Shown: in pieces, positions 46,142 through 56,122 of the stretch
Position numbering within the stretch: the stretch's first letter is position 1
How the letters are laid out: the number at the start of each line of letters is the position of its first letter
Assembly (NCBI RefSeq): GCF_040869045.1
Contig: NC_090323.1
Span: forward strand, 39,364,066-39,428,065
From: Eurosta solidaginis
Taxonomy: Eukaryota; Arthropoda; Insecta; Diptera; Tephritidae
Length of the DNA stretch: 64,000 nt
Direction of reading: 5' to 3'
Notes under the pieces: generated by a model
The model's input: only the letters and a program-made list of their open reading frames with translations
The model's database searches: none
Told to the model about the DNA's origin: nothing
Made by a program: the position numbers and the translations under genes

Positions 46142-48207
46142 AACAAGTAAGGAAGGTTAAGTTCGGGTGTAACCGAACATTACATACTCAGTTGAGAGCT
46201 ATGGTGGCAACCTAAGGGAAAATAACCATGTAGGAAAATGAACCGAGGGTAACCCTGGAATGTGTTTGTATGACATGTGTATCAAATGAAAGGTATTAAA
46301 GAGTATTTTAAGAGGGAGTGGGCCATAGTTCTATATGTGGACGCCATTTAGGGATATCGCCATAAAGGTGGATTAGGGTTGACTCTAGAATTTGTTTGTA
46401 CGATATGGGTATCAATTGAAAGGTGTTAATGAGTATTTTAAAAGGGAGTGATCCCTAGTTCCATAGGTGGACGCCGTTTCGCGATATCGCCACAAAGGTG
46501 GACCAGGGGTGACCCTAGAATTTGTTTTTACGATATGGGTATCAAATGAAAGGGGTTAATGAGTATTTTAAAAGGGAGTTGGCCTTAGTTCTATAGGTGG
46601 ACGCCTTCTGGAGATTTAGCCATGAAGGTGGACCAGAAGTGACTCTAGACTATGTTTGTACAATATGGGTATCAAATGAAAGGTGTTAATGAGTATTTTA
46701 AAAGGGCGCGGGGCTTAGCTCTATAGGTGCACGTCTTTTCGAGATATCGCCATAAAGGTGGACCAGGGGTGACTCTAGAATGTGTTTGTATGATTTGGGT
46801 ATCATACTAAAGGTATTAATGAGGCGTTTAAAAGGGAGTGGTGGTAGTTGTATATGTGAAGGTGTTTTCCAGATATCGACCAAAATGTGGACCAGGGTGA
46901 CCCAGAACATCATCTGTTGGATACCGCTAATTTATTTATATATATAATACCACGAACAGTATTCCTGCCAAGAATTCAAGGGTTTTTTATTTCGCCCTGC
47001 AGAAATTTTTTATTTCATTCTACTTAATATGGTAGGTGTCACAACTATTTTACAAAGTTTTTTTCTAAAGTTATATTTTGCGTCAATAAACTAATCCAAA
47101 TACCATGTTTCATTCCTTTTTTCGTATTTGGTATAGAATTATGCCATTTTTTTCGCTTTTCCTAATTTTCGATATCGGAAAAGTGGGCGTGGTCATAGTC
47201 CGATTTCGGCCATTTTTTATACCAATACAAAGTGAGTTCAGATAAGTACGTGAATTGAGTTTAGTAAAGATATATCGATTTTTGCTCAAGTTATCGTGTT
47301 AACGGCCGAGCGGAAGGACAGACGGTCGACTGTGTATAAAAACTGGGCGTGGCTTCAACCGATTTCGCCCTTTTTAAGTTATCGTCCCAGAATATAAGCC
47401 CCTACCAAATTTCACAAGGATTGGTAAATTTTTGTTCAACTTATGGCATTAAAAGTATCCTAGACATATTAAATGAAAAAGGGCGGAGCCACGCCCATTT
47501 TGAAATTTTCTTTTATTTTTGCATTTTGTTGCACCATATCATTACTGGAGTTGAATGTTGACATAATTTACTTATATACTGTAAAGATATTAATTTTTTT
47601 GTTAAAATTTGACATTAAAAATTTTTTTTTTAAAGTGGGCGTGGTCGTTCTCCGATTTTGCTAATTTTTATTAAGCATACATATGGAAATAGCAGTAACG
47701 CTCCTGCCAAATTTCATCATGATATCTTCAACGACTGCCAAATTACAGCTTGCAAAAGTTTTAAATTACCTTCTTTTAAAAGTGGGCGGTGCCACGCCCA
47801 TTGTCCAAAATTTTACTAACTTTCTATTCTGCGTCATAAGTTCAACTCACCTACCAAGTTTCATCGCTTTATTCGTCTTTGGTAATGAATTATCGCACTT
47901 TTTCGGTTTTTCGAAATTTTCGTTATCGAAAAAGTGGGCGTGGTTATAGTCCGATATTGTTCATTTTAAGTAGCGATCTGAGATGAGTGCTCAGGAACCT
48001 ACATACCAAATTTCATCAAGATACCTAAAAATTTACTCAAGTTATCGTGTTAACGGACGGACGGACATGGCTCAATCAAATTTTTTTGCGATCCTGATGA
48101 TTTTGATATATGGAAGTCTATATCTATCTCGATTCCTTTATACCTGTACAACCAACCGTTATCCAATCAAAGTTAATATACTCTGTGAGCTCTGCTCAAT
48201 TGAGTAT
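46142..48207 (+). mobile_element. Hairpin-family element, longest copy (2.07 kb), DINE-1/Helentron-like
   Basis: It begins AACAAGTAAGGAAGG, then the 18-base hairpin GTTCGGGTGTAACCGAAC. Next comes an array of 130-bp units (46250-46915), and then a long body with repeated AGTGGGCGTGG and GCCACGCCCA motifs and CGTGTTAACGGACGGACGG. It ends TTAATATACTCTGTGAGCTC and TGCTCAATTGAGTAT. It encodes no protein. It splits a jockey-like element exactly: removing it rejoins AGATCT to AAAAAATTC with no visible target duplication. In layout (terminal hairpin, internal minisatellite, GTCCGTC-like motif, no duplication) it resembles DINE-1/Helentron non-autonomous elements. That class assignment is inference. 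Confidence 0.8.
46250..46915 (+). repeat. 130-bp minisatellite inside the hairpin-family element
   Basis: The phrase TGACTCTAGAAT or its variants starts at 46250, 46380, 46510, 46640, 46770 and about 46898. The spacing is exactly 130 bp for the first four steps. Units carry GATATGGGTATCAAATGAAA, GGTGTTAATGAGTATTTTAA and CGAGATATCGCCATAAAGG. Confidence 0.92.
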
Positions 48208-48830
48208 AAAAAATTCGGCGAACAGATTTGCACTTTCAGAAATATTATTTGATTTCTTATCATTGTAAGATATTGAAGCCGGAATAATCGAAGACGAACG
48301 TTTAGAGTTAATAAAACTCCAAAATGCCTTGGGATTGGATTTAATATTACTTTCGAATCCTAATAAATAGTTTTTATAAAGAAATTTGTTTAGACAGTTA
48401 TACATTATTTTATGTTGCAAATTACCAGAATTTTTATAAAGCTTGTGGAATTTATTGCGTAGATTTTTAAGCAATTTTAATTGTCTATTTTGCCATGGAA
48501 TTTTATAAACACCTCGTAAAAAAACGGGGAATATTTTCGATAGATAGTTTAGCAATTTTACTTGTAAATATATCAAAACATTCAGCAAGACTACGGTCCG
48601 CGAATACGGTTAACCATTCCTCAGATAGGATAAGATTATTAATTAGATTGAAATCACAACGCGAATAATTAAATTTAGGAGTAGTATGTCCGCGATGACT
48701 AGGATATTTGTAAAATTCTAGTTCCATAATAAGTGGAATATGGTGCATATCAGTGGCATATATGGGATCCAGAGACTTATGTATATTAAATTTTAAATCA
48801 GGATTTTTCCGCTTTGAAGGTCTGACCTAT
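48208..48830 (-). mobile_element. Jockey-like non-LTR retrotransposon, 5' part (endonuclease end and linker)
   Basis: On the minus strand, SLDPIYATDMHHIPLIMELE is the end of the AP-type endonuclease (SDHHPL-like block). It is followed by the linker with FLRGVYKIPWQNRQLKLLKN and NPKAFWSFINSKRSSS, ending ESANLFAEFF at the insertion point. Across the gap it continues RSNFVDDGILDP. The element is truncated within the endonuclease at about 48830. Confidence 0.85.
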
Positions 48831-50326
48831 GTCTCTATCTCACCATAGTGCAGAACAAAGACACTTTTTGCAAGTCGCAAGATTTCCCAACATCATATGA
48901 TATGATAGTCTAAATATCTTGATCTATATGCGAAACCTATCGACATATTTTTCCTCAATTTTACATTTATATCATATTCTCGATCGATTTTCAAAATTAC
49001 AAAAATTCTAAAATATCACTTGCAGTTTTTCGAAATGTTGCTAGCAATTATCTCTTTCTCACAGCATCACCTAACATCACATAAGAAGATCCACTAGCCT
49101 CATTTCTATTTGTCAGTGAGCAATTCGTACTAATCCATATTTAGCTTACTCTGCCACCCTCTTCACTTATGCGAAAATATTTTCTTGCGTCAACAGTTTT
49201 CTCCCTCAGTCCTTACACCCCTACCTTATCCTGCACGCATAACAAACGTCGCACACACTTAACCCAATTCCGTATCCATTGCAATGTCCAAAACATGATC
49301 CATCTTCTGTCGACTTTACAATTTGCATCCCAAACTTTAGTCAACATGGTTAATTAATTTCTTGGTATACCCAAGTGCTTCAGCGCGTCAACCAACAAAT
49401 ACACAAAAATGCATTTAATCTGCTTTTAGCTAGACGAGTAGTTGAACAACTCGCTACTATCAGCCACGAACCACTTACAGCAGCTATTTGACAAAGAAAA
49501 AATGTGGATGAGACAATTTACCCAACAAGGACATTGGTTTGGCCGCAGTGTGCACAAATTTTACAAATTGCACATTTTTAGCATTTAGAAAGAGAGGCAA
49601 AGATAAAGAGAGGTGCTGCCTGATTTTCGAGCGTATATGTGATTAACGTTTACAAATTTGGCAACGTCAATTTTGTCGAAAGAAAATTGTCAATGTAAAT
49701 TGCAACAACGATGGCACGTGAGGTTTTTTATGGAAAGTTTGAAGCTGTGTTTATTGGTGCTTCAATGACTTTGGCGAGATAGCGGTTACTTATGACGCCG
49801 ATGTCGTTGGTCTTATCGACTCAAGTGGAGGTGATAAATCAAAGTTTGCACAGCAAAATAAATTTGTTTGCATACCTTTGGGCGCAAGGTATGTCTACAA
49901 GTTTGCTGAGTGCAGGCTGTAAAATTTAAGTAAGTGGATTTTTTATGTGCTTAAGGGCAATTCTTGTCATGATCTACCTTTTGTTGTTGAAAATTTGTCG
50001 CAAGCTCCAACGCAAAAGTTCAACGGCTCAGTTTTATTTGCATGCGTTTTCACTTTTTTAAACAGCAGAGTTTTTTAAGGAAAACTGAAAATGTTTAATG
50101 TGGAGGTACTGGTGGAGCTTTCTTTATCTATTATAAATACGTTTTTGGTTAAAAGATTTAGAGAAGTGTCTTTTATAAGGAGAAGTTGTTTATAGTGAGA
50201 ATTTTAGCTGAGCTTTTATAACTTTGCGGTTGCTTCAAATGAAACGTCTAATTGCCATGAGCTTTTAGCTTTGCTAGTATTGAGGATGCATTTTAAAAAA
50301 TTAGCTTTAATAGAGCTTTTATTTCA
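48831..50326. other. Unassigned intronic sequence
   Basis: Nothing recognisable on either strand. The plus frame at 49169-49357 has no motif. Confidence 0.4.
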
Positions 50327-50380
50327 AGCTTTTCGCGAGGTTAGGTTAGGTTGAACTGGCCGGTCCTGAGCTTTTCGCGA
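50327..50380 (-). mobile_element. 30-bp retroelement stub with 12-bp target duplication
   Basis: AGCTTTTCGCGA occurs at 50327-50338 and again at 50369-50380. Between them lie just 30 bases, starting GGTTAGGTTAGGTTGAACTG. On the minus strand that is GGCCAGTTCAACCTAACC, the 3' end of the RNase H element family described at 27741-29191. It is a target-primed insertion aborted almost at once. Confidence 0.9.
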
Positions 50381-51765
50381 AATTTCATTTAAAAATTGTT
50401 TATGATAGGATCACATAAATGAGGGGTTTTCTGCCAGCGCATCACTTTTTATTGCGGCACTAAATAATTCTGAGTAAATATAGCCTTGGGTTTTTGAATG
50501 TTCAGACATCCAGGCAGTAACGCTTTCGTTTTATGAAAGGAACACATTCAGAGAGAATGTATCTTGTCGCTCCAAAGTCTAGTCAAACAATGGCGTCTGG
50601 ATCTTTAAATAACGATTAGTGACTCAGTTTTTTTTTTTGGTTATTGGCGTAGTATTGACCAATCGCAGACAATTCTTTACCCTTTAGGCTTTTGGGGAAT
50701 TCCCGGCCAAGTTTACGCACTTTCCAAACGACTTTCTCAGAGAATATTTAAAAGTGCCTTGAAATTGTGATATGGTCTCTTGTTATGACCCGTTTTTTGG
50801 TGAAGCTCTCATTTTGATCCCCGGCCGTCGGGCAACACCGTCAGATCTTTCTTTTCTGGCTATTTGTAACCAAATGGATCTAAGAAAAAGCTTCGTACCT
50901 GCCGCTTGGCATATTTGAGAAACAAATTTTGCGAATGATTTATGATCCTTTCCGTAATACCGACGGCGTGTATTTGGAAATTTGATGGGATCTGCTTTAT
51001 CTGCCAGAGACGGTCATACTGTTGACATTATGTCTCGAGCGAGCGATGGTCGTATCGATCGGGATGTTTTGAGTGAGTTCTTAACCTTCTTCGATCCCGT
51101 AATTTATTTGAGACGTCTTACAATAACATCGGTCCTCCCATCACCTCCTCAAAAAGCATCAAACTCTCGTTGTTTCTTGATACCAACTATTCCTCCAGTG
51201 CTCACGGCTACTTTTCATAAGTACAACCTCGTCTCCCCTTTTTCGGCACAAGCACTCATGTGAGTCAAAGTCTCAGCTCCTGTTGGCACACACAATGTAA
51301 TTCAATATGTACCAGTACGACATCGGCTGAAGGAAGTTCATACAATGGTCGATGCTATCTTCCTTGATTTTCTGGGCTTAGTAACATCAACTCACTAAAA
51401 GATGATTTTGTAGGATCTTGAGCCATCAGGGCACTGATCTACCCTGACCCGCAGTGTGATCACCAGCTTTAAAGTGCATCCTAAAATTCTGAAATTAAGG
51501 GCTTCATTCTGTATTGAGAAAGGCAGCTCAGACGAACAATTTGCCTCCAAACGATTTCACCTAGCAATGGTATTCTCTATAATATTCGTTCGACCTTTAC
51601 GTTTTTTACTTTATGTCAAACAGGAAGGAAAAGCAATTGTCAAATGATATCTTGCCATCGCCTAACAAAGTGCAAATACACTAGTGATTCGTCTTAGAGG
51701 CGAAACGAACGTTCGTTTCGTAATAGATAATGAGGTTCTTAATCGAAGCGAAGGAAACTGGTACG
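50381..51765. other. Unassigned intronic sequence
   Basis: The frame around 50905-50990 (ILRMIYDPFRNTDGVY) faintly resembles the C-terminal ILR-IYGP-DG segment of some non-LTR elements, but this is too weak to call. The rest is unassigned. Confidence 0.3.
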
Positions 51766-52140
51766 CTCACGGATATAGTAGACGGCAGGTATGTCTGTCT
51801 TAAGAGGCGACTAAAATAGCAAATTGATTCAAGGGCTTGCCGCTGTAATTTATAGCTTCTCCAACCCAATTGTCAACCTCAACTACGCGTGGCGAATCCT
51901 GTTTCCTTATCAGCTGAGAATCTGTCGATTTCCTCATGGATCTGAGGGGTGGGAGGGCGGAATGGCCTAGAAAGTTTCATGTGGTCATACTAAATCTTTC
52001 CCGAGATGGTCGGGCTGGTACCTTATTGGTGCTTGTTACCGGAACGTACCGGATCTGCACCCGAAAAAGGCCCATCAACATTCAATAACACTCCCCAAAG
52101 CCTTCGGGAAGTGTCCTCATCGCTACAACAACAAAAAAAA
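51766..52140 (+). mobile_element. (TACAAC)n-tailed repeat
   Basis: This is a plus-strand copy of the family at 7590-8036. It has GGCAGGTATGTCTGTCTTAA, GAGGCGACTAAAATAGC, CCCGAGATGGTCGGGCTGG and TGTCCTCATCGC, then a short tail, TACAACAACAAAAAA. It lies about 300 bases inside the donor end of the giant intron. Confidence 0.75.
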
Positions 52141-52454
52141 ACTTCATGTGACACGACACCATCTGCATTTTTGCGATCCAAACGACAAAGATAACCTTTG
52201 ATACCCAGAGAAAAGTTCGATAATGAGTAAACGGAGGCGGTCTTGTATTCCTTACCCCTTATTTCATGCAGCACAATCTCTACGGAAGCTTTTGTCTTTG
52301 GTTATCTCTAAAAAGCAAGTTCATTAGTGAAACTATAGCCCCATTTAGTTAGCCTACTTAATCTAAATATACGCTTTGAGACTGGTTTCCGAAACTTTTT
52401 TCAAATTAACTATTTGTACTTTCTTAATAAAATTGTTCATAATTTTTCACTCAC

Positions 52455-54168
52455 CAATTGCCATAGCCGTCTCCTGAGCATCTCCCGTAACCATCTTCAC
52501 ACGCACGCCACTTTGCATCAGCAACTCAATGGATTCGCGTACCAAAGGCCTTGGTGGATCAGTAATTCCAACCAGACCACAATATATCAAATCCTGTAAA
52601 CTACGTCCTTTAGCCAAAGCCAACACTCGCAAACCCTTGCGTCCGATTTCATAAGCTTCCGCCAAGAATTCAGCCTCATTTTGCTTTGTCAACGGCACTG
52701 TCTGTGTACCAAACATATATTTCGTGCATTGCGGCAAAAGCATCTCTAAAGCGCCTTTAGCAAAGAAAATTTCCTCTTTATTGTTGTTGTATTTATGTAT
52801 ACACTTGACAGCCATCATTTTCTGTTCGGACGAAAATGGATACTCCTGTATGCGCACATAATTTTCTGCAGTAGCATACATGCCATTCTTCATAGCAACA
52901 GCGATGAGTGCGCCCTCTGTTGGTTGACCGAGTAGTGTACCATTTTGTATGTAAGCATTATTGCACACAGCACCGATTTCCAACAAATTCGTTATATTCG
53001 ACTTAGCCATTTCAACATTATTGCAATTGCGTATATGTATCTCGCCTTGATCGTTATAACCCGCACCAGTGACATCTGCCATATAACCATCTGATGTGAT
53101 AATGACAGTAGCTGTCATTTCATTTTTCGTTAGCGTGCCCGTCTTATCCGAACAAATAACATTTACACAACCGAGCGTTTCAACAGTTGGCAACTTTTTA
53201 ACAATAGCATTTCGTTTAGCCATGCGCATTACGCCAAGCGCCAAAGTAACGGTAACCACAATTGGTAAGCCTTCGGGTATCGCGGCGACTGCTAGTGAAA
53301 CGCTAATATTGAACATTTCTGTCAAAGGTTTGCCCTGTAGCCAGCCCAAAAGCATAATGACACCAATGATGAGGAATGAATAGAAACTCAATTGCGCGCC
53401 AAGTATGTCCATTGATTTCTGTAGCGGCGTTTTCGGCGCTTCCTCAGCTTGCATCATTTTGAATACCTCACCGAACTCACTACGTTCTCCAGTGCTCACT
53501 ACAATACCTTTGCCGTTGCCGCAACGCACTAACGTGCCCATAAAAGCAATATTTTTCATATTTGTATGATCTTTATTGGTCGCGCTGCTCAATATGAGTT
53601 CAGTGCATTTGCGCGCCGGTTCGGTCTCACCTGTGAAGCTTGATTCATCTATCGAGAGATCGATTGCTTCGTAAAGTCGCACATCAGCAGGCACCCGATC
53701 GCCCACATTTAAATACACTACATCACCGGGCACAAGCTCACGTGCCAAAAATGTATCGACTCGTCCTTCGCGTAGGCAATGACATTCGGGTGGCACTAAT
53801 TTTTTCAGTTCTTCTAAACTTTTCTCTGAGCGATACTCTTGTATGAAAGCGACTGTTACCACAATTATAATGGCTATCGTTATGCTTACTGCGTCATCAT
53901 ACTGTTTCATAATAATTGAGACTAACGCGCTACCCAGCAGCAGTAATATAAGCGGATTTTTAAACTGTTCAATATATTTCATCCATGTGGGTTCCTCCTC
54001 ATTCACATTCAATTCATTGTGCCCGATAATTTTTGAACGATATTTTGCTTCAGTCCATTTCAGGCCGGTACGTACATCGACTTGTAGACGTCCAGCTACT
54101 TCGGAGGCGCTGAACGTCGATGACTCGCCTGTTGACAGCAACATTTCGGCTGTTAGGGTTGAACCCGT
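52455..54168 (-). CDS. SPoCk: SPoCk large exon: N-terminal, A-, P- and N-domains, M1-M4
   Basis: This 1714-nt exon of the Golgi/secretory Ca2+/Mn2+-ATPase follows the acceptor CTATTTCCAG (54178-54169) and ends at donor GTGAGTG. Translation is open from the splice site (TGSTLTAEM...), so the Met at 54144 is probably internal and a further upstream exon supplies the true start. Counting from that Met: M1-M2 about 64-101; actuator-domain TGET 171-174; M3 252-270; M4 with IPEGLP (Glu291 is a cation ligand); phosphorylated Asp333 in DKTGTLT (333-339); nucleotide-domain KGA 463-465; DPPR 529-532; MVTGD 551-555. [20 protein letters not shown] and [17 protein letters not shown] are near-identical to ATP2C1. 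No breaks are seen. Short plus-strand frames across this exon are antisense shadows. Confidence 0.96.
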
Positions 54169-56122
54169 CTGGAAATAGAGAGAGAAGAAAAAAGAAGTTT
54201 GATATGTATTTGGAAAATAGTAAGCTTTACTATAACTTTAGCCAATGATATGAATCCATTGCTGGATATTTAACATAAATTCTATACAATAAGTCTAAAA
54301 TTGAATTTAAATAAGCATCTGTTCCCCGGAAATGGATTGTGAACTGTATATGGTACTAACCGTAGTAGGTAAGAAAACCGACAGAAAAGAAAATGGGTAG
54401 GAATTTCAAATTTAGAGAAAGATATGAATAAGGTGAGATATGATGAAGAAGAGCTAGAGGGTCAGAATAGGGAAAGGGGGAGGATGATGAAGATGAAGAT
54501 GGAAATGGAGAGCGAGGGAGAGGGGAAGAGGAAAAGGTAGGGGTGGAGGTATAAGTAAGCATAGAGATAGAGTGATTCATTTTGGTTTGTTGATTTTCCG
54601 ACGGGGGAATAATTGCGGTATATTGGAACGATTTTCCGGCATCGCTTGTTAGCTTTGGCCTCGGGGCGAACCCGTTTCGGCGATGTGCCATCATAAGTGT
54701 CAGTTTTCGTTTTCGTATAGAGACAGGTAGAGCAAGATGTAGAAGGAGATGGAGAGATAAAGGAAAAGGAGGAGGAAAAGGAAGGGAGAGACCAAAGGAG
54801 AGCGAGGGAAAAGAGAGGGATACAAGGATAGAGTGACGGATTAAGTTAAGATCAGGATGCTAGCTAGAAGCGGAGAGTAAGTGGGCGAAAAAGGAGAGAA
54901 AAAAAATAGTAAGAGAGAAAGTGGAGGAGAAGAGAGGGAAAGACCGACAGAAACTTCCTGAATCTATTTTAGAATGATGCAGACAAATCAGGGCTCGGTC
55001 AGTACAATTTTTGCCGATCCTGATAGTAAGTTTATATTGCCTCAGACTCCGACAGTCGCTTAAGGATCAAGTTGTCTCAATAAATAAGCCCCGAATTTTT
55101 TTTATCAGAGCTATGTATTTTGATGATAGTTCACTCTCTTCTTTGTCGTCTGGAAGGCAGGATCGAAATCGTACGGATCTCGAAATTCGTACCTCCGAAA
55201 TTATGTTAAGTGATCTTACCTATTTCTAACGTAAGAAAAAAAAACGATGTCAGGGTTTTAAGTGCGAGTTTAAGTTGACTTGAATTTAAAACTGCTCTTT
55301 TGTTCACTTTAACAGTGATTTTATGTAAATGATCATAGTGACAGGGTAAGAGTGAGTTTAACTTTACCAACAGCTTAGATTCGCACTCAAAAATTCAGTC
55401 AAAAACGGGTCTCTCTCGGGTCTAAAACGTATACTCGCCCCATCGCATTATGGTAAGTTATATGTCACTTGGTACCTACTCCTGTAGGGCCCTCTTAACC
55501 CTTCTTGTTGGTAGCTAATCTCTTCGAAGCCACTTCGACCATATTTTTGACTTCAAAGCCCCATATTGCAATCTCTTCATCTACTTTATTATCTTCCTAA
55601 ACTCCGCAGATCCGATACAGAGCACCCGTGGGCTACTAATCCAACATTGCCCCGCTAAGGAAATACATCAGCATAAAACTCTCCTATAGGTCCTCTAAAT
55701 CCCGGCCCAGAACGAACCTGCATGTAAATAATGGCTTAACTCATCAGATTGCTATACATTACAATTGTGAAACCCTGTAAATAAGTAAAAAATAGATATA
55801 TTTGTTAAAAAGGAAGGAAGAGAAGTTAATTAACCATTTGATAAAAATCTATTTTCAGTTTAAATTAGCTTTTAGAACTCACATTTCGTGAGCTTCCGAT
55901 AGTTAATTGCAATTTTTATTTTTCAACAACTCAAATAAAGGGATTAACTGAAGCACCCATCTGCTGTACATATCTGGCATGTCCAAATTTGAGCAAATCT
56001 CCTAGTTATATTGAAAGTTTATGCAAATATTCAAACATATGTAGTTATATGAATTAGGGTGTGTCGTATTTTGCATCACCATTCTATGAAGCAAGACGCA
56101 AAGGTACGCTCAAAAGAAAAAA
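54169..56122. other. Sequence upstream of the SPoCk large exon, with a purine tract
   Basis: 54380-54540 and 54720-54960 are rich in GGAGA/GAGAGA/AGGAAA. This is an intron or 5' flank of SPoCk, since the first coding exon was not found. 55240-55400 (TTAAGTGCGAGTTTAAGTTG) resembles 25360-25500. No other feature is recognised. Confidence 0.4.

Larger units (their letters stand above)
3827..52454 (-). other. Giant SPoCk intron (48.6 kb) filled with nested repeats
   Basis: The minus-strand donor GTGAGTG (52454-52448) follows the codons Met-Ala-Ile plus one G. The acceptor ends at 3827. Protein continuity with ATP2C-type pumps across the join (ETAMAI-A-NLIG) shows that no coding exon is hidden inside. 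No independent host gene is recognisable in it. The contents are listed as separate mobile elements, satellites and unassigned stretches. Confidence 0.9.

Noticed and set aside
47349..48252. Open frames inside the hairpin-family elements (also at 57170-58034 and 63032-63806)
   Set aside because: The same frames recur only because the repeat recurs. Stops fall at different places, and the elements show no protein-family motif.
12312..50368. CCTAACC / GGTTAGG runs suggesting telomere-like repeats
   Set aside because: Each run is only a few units long and follows the 3' end of the same retroelement family, in two cases bounded by target duplications. They are element tails.
3827..52454. Possible misassembly separating the SPoCk exons
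   Set aside because: Order, strand, splice sites and phases all agree. Nothing in the sequence requires a misjoin, although only long reads could exclude it.
53096..54178. Plus-strand open frames across the large SPoCk exon (53096-53383, 53640-53846, 53843-54178)
   Set aside because: They are antisense shadows of a strongly conserved coding exon, with no family resemblance of their own.
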